A stretch of 10,253 nucleotides of DNA from Spirochaetaceae bacterium (GCA_031284085.1 JAITAM010000100.1:1-10253); one strand, 5' to 3'; shown: positions 1 to 6,257, numbered from the stretch's first letter. Translations and numbers: made by a program. The notes: generated by a model from the letters alone, not told the origin.

Positions 1-181
1 TTAGTGCTGCGGTTCCACTGCCCGTCCGTCTTCCGTATTTGCAGGTATTTTCTATCAAGGTTAGGGTATTTGGCCTTGTTTTGCTGCCGATCCCCGTGGG
101 GATATTTCGGCATTTGAAACCATCTTGTGCCATTGCTGGTATTTCTCCTCTTTCTATAATCAACTCTTTATTAGTATACAT
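1..181 (-). CDS. Partial hypothetical protein, runs off the left edge
   Basis: Reading the minus strand from the ATG at 181 gives 60 codons without a stop to the window edge. The protein starts MYTNKELIIERGEIPAMAQ and continues basic and polar. A GAGGG lies about 8 nt before this ATG, and an AGAGGAG lies before a second in-frame ATG (Met17 of this reading), so either could be the start. A competing minus-strand frame opens at the ATG at 113 (MPKYPHGDRQQNKAKYPNLD) and is also open to the edge, but it has only a weak ribosome-binding site. I recognise neither product. The gene would be divergent from the repeat cluster to its right. The sequence left of the window would decide which frame is real. 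Confidence 0.35.
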   Translation of the reverse strand, partial: MYTNKELIIERGEIPAMAQDGFKCRNIPTGIGSKTRPNTLTLIENTCKYGRRTGSGTAAL

Positions 182-229
182 AATCGAATCCCTCTTACTC
201 TAGCCATTATCTTTCTATTGTTATTGGGA

Positions 230-880
230 AAGGGTCAGACCTCCGGCTGCGGCTGACGGCGGAACAGCCTGTAGCTGTTTGGAAACAGGCCGGCCTGCTG
301 GGAAGGGGTCAGACCTCTGCCTGTGGTTGACGGCGGAACAGCCTGCGGCTGTCAGGCAAAAAGCCGTACGCCGTCCCCGATACAAGAACCTTGAACAGCC
401 TGCGGCTGACGGCGGAACAGTTTGCGGCTGTTTAGGAACAGGCCGGCCTGCTGGGAAAGGGTCAGACCTCCGGCTGTGGTTGACGGCGGAACAGCCTGCG
501 GCCTGCTAAAGGGTCAGACCTCCGGCTGTGATTGACGGCGGAACAGCCTGTGGCCTGCTGGGAAAGGGTCAGACCTCTGCCTGTGGTTGACAGCGGAACA
601 GCCTGTGGCTGTTTGGAAACAGGCCGGCCTGCTGAGAAGGGGTCAGACCTCTGCCTGCGGCTGACGGCGGAACAGCCTGTGGCTGTCAGGCAAAAAGCCG
701 TACTCCGCCCCCGACACAAGAACCTTAGAAACAGCCTGCGGCTGTTAGACCTCTGCCTGCGGCTGACAGTGGAACAGACTGCCTGCTGGGAAAGGGTCAG
801 ACCTCTGCCTGCGACTGTTAGGCAAAAAGCCGTACGCCGCCCCCGATACAAGAACTTTAGAAACAGCCTGCGGCTGTTAA
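230..880. repeat. Mosaic of GC-rich palindromic repeats
   Basis: The stretch is built from a few short motifs reused many times. They are GGGTCAGACCTC (about seven copies, for example near 233, 307, 458, 504, 566, 641 and 796), the palindrome CAGGCCGGCCTG (three copies), AACAGCCTGCGGCTGTT (a 7-3-7 inverted repeat) and its variants joined to GACGGCGG, and a longer unit called R here. R begins AGGCAAAAAGCCGTACGCC, contains CCGATACAAGAACCTT, and ends in AAACAGCCTG. R copies lie at 354-410, 688-747 and 820-879, all in the same orientation. Long open frames on both strands here are low-complexity translations of the repeats, so I see no gene. Similar units recur at 4036-5270 and a related motif occurs behind murG. 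Confidence 0.9.
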
Positions 881-887
881 AAACTAC

Positions 888-916
888 TTGCAAAATCTTT
901 GTAGAGACTGAATAAT
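888..916 (+). promoter_or_regulatory. Candidate sigma-70 promoter for the secreted-protein gene
   Basis: TTGCAA (888-893) is followed after 17 nt by AATAAT (911-916). Initiation would fall at about 923, next to the ATG at 925, so the transcript would have almost no leader. It sits directly after the last R repeat. This is pattern matching only. Confidence 0.4.
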
Positions 917-924
917 AAAAAAAT

Positions 925-1932
925 ATGTACTTCATTTTCTTATTGCTGTCTATGCTTACATTTCAAGTCTCTGCTCAAAATACCAGTATGCTAGCGCCTA
1001 ATTTACCTGTCCTCAGCGCAAAACCGGTCTTAGATATTCCTTTTTTCCCTTCGGTTTATTTCCCAGAGCAACTGGCCGCCATACGCTCATACGAAAAATC
1101 ATACCCCCACTGGGTGTCGACAGAAACAGAGGCGAAAATACCGGCCTATCCTTATGAATCCTCGCTGCTGCTTAATAACGATGTGCTTGCATTCTATGGG
1201 CATCCGAATTCAACCCGTATGGGTATTCTTGGGCGCTATTCAATAGAAGATTTAGCAGGCCGGCTCGACAAGCTCGCAGAGGAATACCGAAAAGTCAGCG
1301 GCGGGCGGGGCGTTACCACGGCTTTTTATATCATTTATGGCACCGTTTGGCCTCAGGGAGAGATCGGCATTATCAACGAGGAAACGCTGATGCGCTACAT
1401 AGACTATGCTTTAGAGCATGATATGCTGGTATTCATTGATCATCAAATCGGCCGCTATGATCCGGTTGATTCCCTCAAAAAGATGCTCCCTTATTTGCGC
1501 TACCCCAACGTTCATCTCGCCTTAGACCCGGAGTGGCGCACCACAAGGCCAATGAAAGAAATAGGGTCTGTTACTGCAGATGAAATAAATCGGGCGCAGC
1601 GTGTTATGGAAGATTATATTATACAAAATAAACTCCCCGGCGACCGTATGTTGGTGATCCACCAATTCAATGTCAACATGATAAAGAACCGCTCCACAGT
1701 TGAAAGCGGGCGGCGCACGGTGCGTTTGGTGCATTGCGCGGACGGGTTCGGCCGGCCTTTTTTGAAGCGGGACTCTTACGCATCCAATGCTCTAGCTCTT
1801 ACCATGCCGATTAAAGGTTTCAAGCTGTTTTATAATTTCGGTATACCCGGCGCAGGCTACGACAACCCTCTGCTCACGCCCAAAGAAGTCTACGCCCTTA
1901 ACCCCAGACCCTATCTCATCATGTATCAATAG
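925..1932 (+). CDS. Secreted TIM-barrel-like protein of unknown function
   Basis: The 335-residue protein has a hydrophobic N-terminus (residues 1-18, ending VSAQ) that looks like a signal peptide, although no Lys or Arg precedes the hydrophobic core. From memory, the body resembles an uncharacterised secreted family seen in actinobacteria and related groups. Recognisable motifs are YGHPNSTRMGILGRY (91-105), FIDHQIGR (170-177), LALDPEW (198-204), IGSVTADEIN (213-222), VIHQFN (244-249) and CADGFGRP (271-278). Acidic and His residues at the ends of predicted strands (D172, D201, E203, H246, D273) fit a TIM-barrel with an active site, possibly glycosidase-like, but this is inference. The ATG at 925 is the first possible start, since an in-frame TAA ends at 918. 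There is no Shine-Dalgarno sequence. The gene stands alone between the repeat mosaic and a possible terminator. Confidence 0.85.
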   Translation: MYFIFLLLSMLTFQVSAQNTSMLAPNLPVLSAKPVLDIPFFPSVYFPEQLAAIRSYEKSYPHWVSTETEAKIPAYPYESSLLLNNDVLAFYGHPNSTRMGILGRYSIEDLAGRLDKLAEEYRKVSGGRGVTTAFYIIYGTVWPQGEIGIINEETLMRYIDYALEHDMLVFIDHQIGRYDPVDSLKKMLPYLRYPNVHLALDPEWRTTRPMKEIGSVTADEINRAQRVMEDYIIQNKLPGDRMLVIHQFNVNMIKNRSTVESGRRTVRLVHCADGFGRPFLKRDSYASNALALTMPIKGFKLFYNFGIPGAGYDNPLLTPKEVYALNPRPYLIMYQ

Positions 1933-1963
1933 TTTTTATGGAAAGGCGCCGTAAAAAGCCTTT

Positions 1964-1999
1964 AAGCTTGGGGCTTCGGCTTGAGCTTTGTTCTTTTAG
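1964..1999 (+). terminator. Possible intrinsic terminator
   Basis: AAGCT (1964-1968) pairs with AGCTT (1984-1988) around a G/C-rich interior with several G-T pairs. It is followed by a T-rich stretch, TTGTTCTTTT. A second small inverted repeat, AAAGGC/GCCTTT, lies just before it (1942-1963). Neither stem is strong. The position 30 nt after the stop of the secreted-protein gene supports a terminator role. Confidence 0.4.
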
Positions 2000-2038
2000 T
2001 TTAAGTTTGATCGTTAGAAGCAAGAAGCCAAAGGTTTT

Positions 2039-2070
2039 AGCGCACCTTGTGCGGGTGCGCGGATTGAAAT
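2039..2070 (+). repeat. Solitary type I-C CRISPR-like repeat
   Basis: The 32-nt stretch contains a perfect 7-bp stem, GCGCACC (2040-2046) with GGTGCGC (2054-2060), around a 7-nt loop. It ends in GGATTGAAAT (2061-2070). This is the length, hairpin position and 3' handle of type I-C CRISPR repeats, whose usual form, from memory, starts GTCGCAC and ends GTGCGTGGATTGAAAC or -AAAT. The differences from that form are AG instead of GT at the first two bases, C instead of T before GGATTG, and the naturally variable loop. No second copy, leader or cas gene is visible in the window, so this is an orphan repeat. It ends 20 nt before the -35 element of the next gene. Confidence 0.55.
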
Positions 2071-2090
2071 GAAACGGCAGCTTGTGAACC

Positions 2091-2120
2091 TTGACTTTTC
2101 TTAAACAGAAGCCTGATTAT
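2091..2120 (+). promoter_or_regulatory. Candidate promoter for the TPR-type protein and scpA
   Basis: TTGACT (2091-2096) is separated by 18 nt from GATTAT (2115-2120), with an overlapping TATATA/TATAAA at 2118-2125. Initiation at about 2127 would make the mRNA nearly leaderless. No Shine-Dalgarno sequence precedes the ATG at 2128. Confidence 0.45.
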
Positions 2121-2127
2121 ATAAAGT

Positions 2128-3315
2128 ATGCGCCTCCTTAAAACTCTCATCGTTTTTCTATTGACTGTTCCGGCACTCCTCTTCTCAGAAGAGATCTTTG
2201 TCCCCTTTATCTCGGATCTCAGTGTGGAAAGAAAAGGCAATTTAATTCGCATTAGCTGGGTGGATTCTCCGGATATTTACGGTCCTGTCTACATCTACCG
2301 TTCTTCAAAACCTTTTGACGCCCCTCATCCTACGCTTACGGGTATTAAGGAAATAGAGATTCCTTACGGCACACAGTTTTATATAGATGAATTAGATAAT
2401 TCTCAATCTATGCACTACTTTATCGTTTCCAGCGCAGAAACCGGCGAACGTTACCCAATACTCTTGCCGTACCGCAACAGCATACTTGTATCGGCCTACG
2501 ATACAAACGGCGATACTGCTCAGCATATAAACGTTTTTTCTTTGGATGCCTTTGTGCGGGGAGACGGCGTGTCCATATCCTACCGAAGCATTGACAACAG
2601 AAAGGCTACGATCTTATACCGCAGCAACCGTCCCATTAGACAAAAGTCCGACCTCGTCTTTGCACGTATCGTCCGCCTTAACGTGCCTATCCCCTTTATG
2701 GATTATCCAATTCCCGGCCTCCCGTACTACTATGCACTTGTCTTTGCCGAAGACCTTGAAATCGGTGCGGTAGAAATTATTCCCGGCTACAATGCCACGC
2801 TAGAACCGGTAACACTTCAGGCAAGCGCACCGGATATAAGAGTGCGCGGCTATGACATAGTGCTGCCGCATCTAACAATGCCTAACGTTATTGTGCATGA
2901 GATGCCGCAGACCATCCCTTCTTCTATCATCGCTTTATCGCAGGAGGCTGAACAGGCGTTTGCCTCTCTCTTCAAAGAGAGGGCGGCGGCACAAACTGAT
3001 GCGCAAAAAGAGCCGCAGATATTGCAAGCCGATTTCAACGCCCCAACAAATAGCGAAGAATACGTTCTTTACTCAATAGTACACGATCTGTTTGCCAAAC
3101 ATGATTGGCAGAAGGCTCAAAGCGAGCTGCGCGCCTTTACACGGCTGCCGCAAAGCGCCGGCCTTGAGATGCGCGCCCGCTTTTATCTGGGGCAGATTTA
3201 CTTCTTTTCAGAACTCTTTCAGGATGCGCTTCTAGAGTTTCTTGCGGTGCGCGGCAGCTTTCCGGATGAGACTTACCGCTGGATTATCCGTGTGTTACAG
3301 GCGATGGTTGCATAA
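2128..3315 (+). CDS. Periplasmic beta-domain protein with C-terminal TPR-like repeats
   Basis: The 395-residue protein starts with a clear signal peptide: MRLLK, then a hydrophobic core, with probable cleavage near residue 20 (LLFS-EE). There is no lipobox Cys, so it should be soluble in the periplasm or surface-exposed. Residues about 27-115 and 143-230 look like two repeated beta-sandwich (fibronectin III-like) units, each with an IYRSSKP or LYRSNRP motif after a strand (57-62 and 163-169). Residues about 312-390 are helical and TPR-like (AKHDWQKAQSELRAF, then RARFYLGQIYFFSELFQDAL). No catalytic motif is seen. A scaffold or binding role is inferred. Its stop codon is immediately followed by the scpA ATG, so the two are almost certainly co-transcribed and translationally coupled. 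I do not recognise a named family. Confidence 0.88.
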   Translation: MRLLKTLIVFLLTVPALLFSEEIFVPFISDLSVERKGNLIRISWVDSPDIYGPVYIYRSSKPFDAPHPTLTGIKEIEIPYGTQFYIDELDNSQSMHYFIVSSAETGERYPILLPYRNSILVSAYDTNGDTAQHINVFSLDAFVRGDGVSISYRSIDNRKATILYRSNRPIRQKSDLVFARIVRLNVPIPFMDYPIPGLPYYYALVFAEDLEIGAVEIIPGYNATLEPVTLQASAPDIRVRGYDIVLPHLTMPNVIVHEMPQTIPSSIIALSQEAEQAFASLFKERAAAQTDAQKEPQILQADFNAPTNSEEYVLYSIVHDLFAKHDWQKAQSELRAFTRLPQSAGLEMRARFYLGQIYFFSELFQDALLEFLAVRGSFPDETYRWIIRVLQAMVA

Positions 3316-4050
3316 ATGGAACGCCTTGATAAGAACGCTGCGCATACGTTTAAGCTCGCTAACTTTGAAGGTCCCCTTGATCTGCTCCTCTATTTGATCA
3401 ACAAGAACGAAGTCAATATCTACGAAATCCCGGTAGCCGAGATCACAGAACAGTACATACAGGCGCTGGAGGGGGCAGAGGATTGTGATGTTGACGGCAT
3501 GAGTGAATTTTATCTTCTTGCGGCGACCTTGCTTCTTCTTAAATCTCGTATGCTCCTGCCGGTAGAAATTAAGCCTGATGATGAACAAGAGGATCCGCGG
3601 CATGAATTGATCACCAAACTGGTAGAGTATCAAAAGTTCAAAAAACTTTCCGGCCTCATGGAAGAGAAGGTAAGGGAAGGGCAATGGGTTATTGAACGGA
3701 AGAAGCGCCGCTTTGCCCATCCTGTGCAAATAGAGCTGTGGCAGGTGATACAGCCTGAAGCTTTGCTAAAGGCTTTTGAGATTTTTGTTCCCAAACTGCC
3801 TGCACAGCGCATTATAGACATGGCTGAAGAGGTTTCGGTCAATGAAAAGATTGCCCTGCTTGCAGAACTTATGGAACAAAAGGGTGAGTGTACATTCACC
3901 GACTTGATACGGCGCAAGGATTCGCTTTTGGAACTTATCTGCGCTTTTCTTGCTATTTTGGAAGCTGCTAAGATGCAGATGATCCAAGTCTACCAACACA
4001 AGATATTCGGCACTATCACCATCCGCCCTGCCCCGCCAGCGGGTTTCTAA
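3316..4050 (+). CDS. scpA: Segregation and condensation protein A
   Basis: ScpA is the kleisin subunit of the bacterial SMC-ScpAB condensin. It bridges SMC heads and recruits ScpB to compact and segregate the chromosome. The 244-residue protein has the family hallmark NFEGPLDLLLYLI near residues 16-28, followed by the N-terminal helical domain with LLLLKSRMLLPVE (72-84). An acidic linker (DDEQED) comes next, and a C-terminal winged helix (about 165-235) ends HKIFGTITI. The start abuts the preceding stop (TAA then ATG), and the ATG has only a weak ribosome-binding site. No scpB follows, although it is the usual neighbour. The last residues (PPAGF) and the TAA lie inside a 41-nt repeat that recurs at 4118-4158. 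The tail after FGTITI therefore seems to be supplied by an inserted repeat. Confidence 0.95.
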   Translation: MERLDKNAAHTFKLANFEGPLDLLLYLINKNEVNIYEIPVAEITEQYIQALEGAEDCDVDGMSEFYLLAATLLLLKSRMLLPVEIKPDDEQEDPRHELITKLVEYQKFKKLSGLMEEKVREGQWVIERKKRRFAHPVQIELWQVIQPEALLKAFEIFVPKLPAQRIIDMAEEVSVNEKIALLAELMEQKGECTFTDLIRRKDSLLELICAFLAILEAAKMQMIQVYQHKIFGTITIRPAPPAGF

Positions 4051-4092
4051 GTTTCGCTGTTGTATCAGGCGCGGACATACGGCTTTTTGCCT
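4036..4092 (-). repeat. R repeat copy, inverted, overlapping the end of scpA
   Basis: Read on the minus strand, this is the R unit: AGGCAAAAAGCCGTA at one end, then a GATACAA core and CTTAGAAAC. It covers the last five codons including the stop of scpA. Its first 41 nt recur at 4118-4158 with three mismatches. Confidence 0.85.
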
Positions 4093-4117
4093 ACAGGAGG
4101 TGAGACAGGCCAGCCCA

Positions 4118-4158
4118 CCAGCGGATTTCTAAGCTTCACTGTTGTATCAGGCGCGGAC
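4118..4158 (-). repeat. Partial R repeat copy, direct duplicate of 4036-4076
   Basis: 38 of 41 bases match 4036-4076, in the same orientation. The match ends at GCGCGGAC, after which the two copies diverge. It lies upstream of the lipoprotein gene. Confidence 0.85.
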
Positions 4159-4218
4159 TCTTCGTCTAATAGAAGCAGGCACAGCCTGTTTCAACGTTAT
4201 ATAAAAGGAGGAAACGGC

Positions 4219-4647
4219 ATGTATTATAGAAAGCTATACTTTATTGCTTTTGTCTTACTTTTATTTACTTCTTGTTTATATTCGAGAACTACGGGGCCGT
4301 CATCGATCATAGATGCAAATCTAAGAATAACATATGGTAGCGCCATAGTGGAAATATATGGAGAGGTAACTGATAATTTATACAATCAGAGGATGTCTCC
4401 CATAGAGAATGACAAGTACCAAAATCTGGTAATTAGAGAAGGAACGGTAACAAGGCATGAAACGATATATCTTAGCGCCGGCAATGAATACAGTTTTTCT
4501 CTATTGCCTGCGGAATCCGTGAGCATAACTGTAATGCCTTCTACTGATAAGGTGGAACTAACAACCTATCAGCAAGGAAAAGAAAAGAAATACAGTGTAG
4601 ATAGAGCAAACAAATTGGGACTTTCGCTCATATTTCAGCACAGATAA
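4219..4647 (+). CDS. Small predicted lipoprotein, unknown function
   Basis: The 142-residue protein starts MYYRK, followed by a hydrophobic core and LLFTSC with Cys19. This is a lipobox of the relaxed spirochaetal kind, so the mature protein should be lipid-anchored. The remainder is rich in beta-type sequence (LRITYGSAIVEIYGEV, ETIYLSAGNEYSFSLLP) and probably forms one small beta domain. I do not recognise a family. The ATG at 4219 has a strong site, AAAGGAGG at 4204-4211, 7 nt upstream. The open frame extends back to a possible start at 4060, but those 53 residues translate the repeats and are rejected. The gene is AT-richer than scpA and murG. It lies between inverted R copies (4036-4158 on one side, 5009-5270 on the other), which suggests an inserted cassette. 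Confidence 0.75.
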   Translation: MYYRKLYFIAFVLLLFTSCLYSRTTGPSSIIDANLRITYGSAIVEIYGEVTDNLYNQRMSPIENDKYQNLVIREGTVTRHETIYLSAGNEYSFSLLPAESVSITVMPSTDKVELTTYQQGKEKKYSVDRANKLGLSLIFQHR

Positions 4648-4676
4648 ATGCCTGCCTCAGCTTTACTTCAACAAGC

Positions 4677-4727
4677 CAGCCTGTTTCAAAGGTTGTTGTA
4701 TCGGGCGCGGACGTACGGCTTTTGCCT
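4677..4727 (-). repeat. R repeat copy, inverted
   Basis: The minus strand reads AGGCAAAAGCCGTACG, then a CCGATACAACAACCTTTGAA core. It starts about 30 nt after the stop of the lipoprotein gene and has the same orientation as the copies at 4036 and 4118. Confidence 0.8.
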
Positions 4728-4825
4728 GCAAGGAGCGAGAGAGGCTCTTTCAAGCGACTTGCGGGCCGTTCCCCGCGACTCAAAAGCCATCCCGGATGAG
4801 TCAGAAGCCGTCCTCCACAAAATCA

Positions 4826-4991
4826 GGTCAGACCTCAGACCCGAAGGGGTCAGACCTCAGACCCAGAAACAGGTCAGACCTCCAACCTAAAATCAGGTCA
4901 GACCTCTAACCCGAAAACAGGTCAGACCTCCAACCCAGAAATCAGGTCAGACCTCTAAGCCAGAAACAGGTCAGACCTCTAACCCAGAAGC
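4826..4991. repeat. 24-bp tandem array carrying AGGTCAGACCT
   Basis: Seven copies of GGTCAGACCT start at 4826, 4848, 4872, 4896, 4920, 4945 and 4969, a period of 22-25 nt (mostly 24). Each is joined by spacers such as CTAACCCAGAAAC. In most copies the core AGGTC-A-GACCT is a perfect 5-1-5 inverted repeat. A further isolated copy lies at 5107-5116. There is no credible coding frame. Confidence 0.88.
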
Positions 4992-5300
4992 AAGCCGTGC
5001 CTGCTATCAGGCAAAAAGCCGTACACATCTCCCGATACAGCAACCTTTGAAACAGGCCGTGCCTGCTTTGAAACAGCCTGCGGCTGAGACCTTCAACCCA
5101 GAAACAGGTCAGACCTTCAGCCCACTCAGTGCAGAGTCGTTAGAACAAGCCGTGCCTGAAACAGCCTGTGCCTGAAAAACCGTACGCCTTTTCCGATACA
5201 GCAACCTTAAACAGCGTAGGCAAAAGGCCATGCGCCGCTCTCCATACAACGCCGAAGCTTAGAAACACGTTGGCGTGAGCTGGCCTGCAATACGGTGAAA
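4992..5300. repeat. Repeat mosaic upstream of fliA
   Basis: This stretch holds further R units in the plus orientation at 5009-5055, 5174-5214 and 5218-5270. They are mixed with AAACAGCCTGCGGCTGA and CAGGCCGTGCCTG pieces like those at 230-880. The last R copy (TAGGCAAAAGGCCATGC, then GAAGCTTAGAAAC) is inverted relative to the copies at 4036 and 4118. No gene is seen. From 5301 to 5380 the sequence becomes AT-rich and unique and should hold the fliA promoter, but no convincing -35/-10 pair stands out. Confidence 0.82.
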
Positions 5301-5381
5301 TTTTCGTTAAGGAATAACAAAAAGAGTATTAACTACTAGACACCCATCTATGTCTTGTGTAAAAATTAAATAAGACCAAAT

Positions 5382-5411
5382 AGGAGGTGTGCCGCCGTTT
5401 CCCCACGACGG
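5382..5411 (+). promoter_or_regulatory. Extended Shine-Dalgarno sequence followed by a hairpin before fliA
   Basis: AGGAGGTG (5382-5389) is a full match to the anti-Shine-Dalgarno sequence but lies 30 nt before the ATG at 5420. The intervening 5392-5398 (CCGCCGT) pairs with 5405-5411 (ACGACGG), with one C-A mismatch and loop TTCCCC. Folding this hairpin would bring the site within about 12 nt of the ATG. Confidence 0.55.
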
Positions 5412-5419
5412 TAATTTTT

Positions 5420-6208
5420 ATGGGGAATGACCCTAATAATAAAAAAATAGAAGATGCTCTTTGGTTGGAGTATCAGCAAAAGAAAGATCCGAGAATTCGA
5501 GACAATTTTATAAAACAATATGCTCCCTTGGTGAAATACGTTGCCGGCAAAGTAGCAATCGGTATGCCCCCTAATGTTGAATTTGATGACTTGGTAGGTT
5601 TCGGCACATTTGGTCTCCTTGATGCTATTGATAAATTCGATCCATCTAAAGGAGTAAAGTTCAAAACCTATGCGGTTACCAGAATTCGCGGTGCTATTTT
5701 TGATGAACTGCGTTCTATTGATTGGGTTCCTCGATCGGTGCGGCAAAAAATACGCGAGGTTGAGGAGGCTATTGGAATTTTAGAGTCGCAGTTGGGAAGA
5801 ACTGCCGCTGACAAAGAGATCGCCGATTTTTTAGGGATGAGCGAAGAGGTCTACCTTAAAACTATAATGAAAATATCCGGCACTTCTATTCTGTCTCTTA
5901 ACGATGTATGGTTTTCCGGCGATGAGAATGATAAAGTTTCTATTGGAGACAGTATAGAATCACCTGCGAGCCTCAATCCCGATGTTATTGTAGAGAAAGC
6001 AGAAATCAGGCGGGTTGTTTTTGATTATATCAGTGAATTGCCGGACAAAGAAAAGAAAATACTTGTATTGTATTATTATGAAGATCTTACCTTGAAGGAA
6101 ATAGGGCAGGTACTCGATGTAACCGAATCGCGGGTATCGCAACTTCACTCAAAAGCTATTTTGCATTTGAAGGCAAAACTTTCTAACATTAGAAAAGGAA
6201 TACTGTAA
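5420..6208 (+). CDS. fliA: Flagellar sigma factor FliA (sigma-28/WhiG type)
   Basis: This alternative sigma factor directs RNA polymerase to late flagellar and chemotaxis promoters. The 262-residue protein starts MGNDPNNKK. Region 2 covers about residues 28-105, with VEFDDLVGFGTFGLLDAIDKFD and FKTYAVTRIRGAIFDELR, followed by WVPRSVR, which is typical of the FliA/WhiG branch. A sigma-3 segment (GRTAADKEIADFLGMS) and region 4 with its helix-turn-helix (LTLKEIGQVLDVTESRVSQLHSKA) complete it, so it is full length. An in-frame GTG at 5387 overlaps the Shine-Dalgarno sequence and cannot be its own start, so the ATG at 5420 is chosen. It is preceded by repeats rather than by the flagellar genes often found upstream of fliA, and ends at a strong hairpin facing the convergent rubrerythrin gene. 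Confidence 0.95.
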   Translation: MGNDPNNKKIEDALWLEYQQKKDPRIRDNFIKQYAPLVKYVAGKVAIGMPPNVEFDDLVGFGTFGLLDAIDKFDPSKGVKFKTYAVTRIRGAIFDELRSIDWVPRSVRQKIREVEEAIGILESQLGRTAADKEIADFLGMSEEVYLKTIMKISGTSILSLNDVWFSGDENDKVSIGDSIESPASLNPDVIVEKAEIRRVVFDYISELPDKEKKILVLYYYEDLTLKEIGQVLDVTESRVSQLHSKAILHLKAKLSNIRKGIL

Positions 6209-6214
6209 AATACA

Positions 6215-6257
6215 AATAGGTGGTAGAAGGTTGACTGACAACCTTCTACCACCTATT
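6215..6257. terminator. Bidirectional hairpin between convergent fliA and rubrerythrin genes
   Basis: A perfect 18-bp stem (6215-6232 with 6240-6257) surrounds a 7-nt loop GACTGAC. On the minus strand it is followed by TTTGTATTTTA, so it should terminate the rubrerythrin transcript well. The plus-strand tail is less T-rich. It starts 7 nt after the fliA stop and ends 16 nt from the rubrerythrin stop. Confidence 0.8.

Noticed and set aside
354..383. Sigma-28-like promoter inside R repeats (CAAA, 15 nt, CCCGATAC)
   Set aside because: The spacing fits, but both elements deviate from TAAA and GCCGATAA and the match is lost in other R copies such as 5174-5214, so it is probably chance.
279..935. 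Long open frames on both strands across the left repeat mosaic (279-509 +, 532-915 +, 462-935 -)
   Set aside because: The translations are low-complexity copies of the repeats, lack ribosome-binding sites and overlap each other.
4060..4218. N-terminal extension of the lipoprotein gene back to 4060
   Set aside because: The extra 53 residues translate the R repeats. The ATG at 4219 has a strong Shine-Dalgarno sequence and gives a clean lipoprotein signal.
4648..4890. 80-codon open frame after the lipoprotein gene
   Set aside because: It runs through R and 24-bp repeats and shows no protein-like pattern.
5387..5428. GTG starts at 5387 (extended FliA) and 5389 (13-codon leader peptide)
   Set aside because: Both GTGs overlap the Shine-Dalgarno sequence itself, so neither could be initiated from it. 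FliA homology begins after the ATG at 5420.
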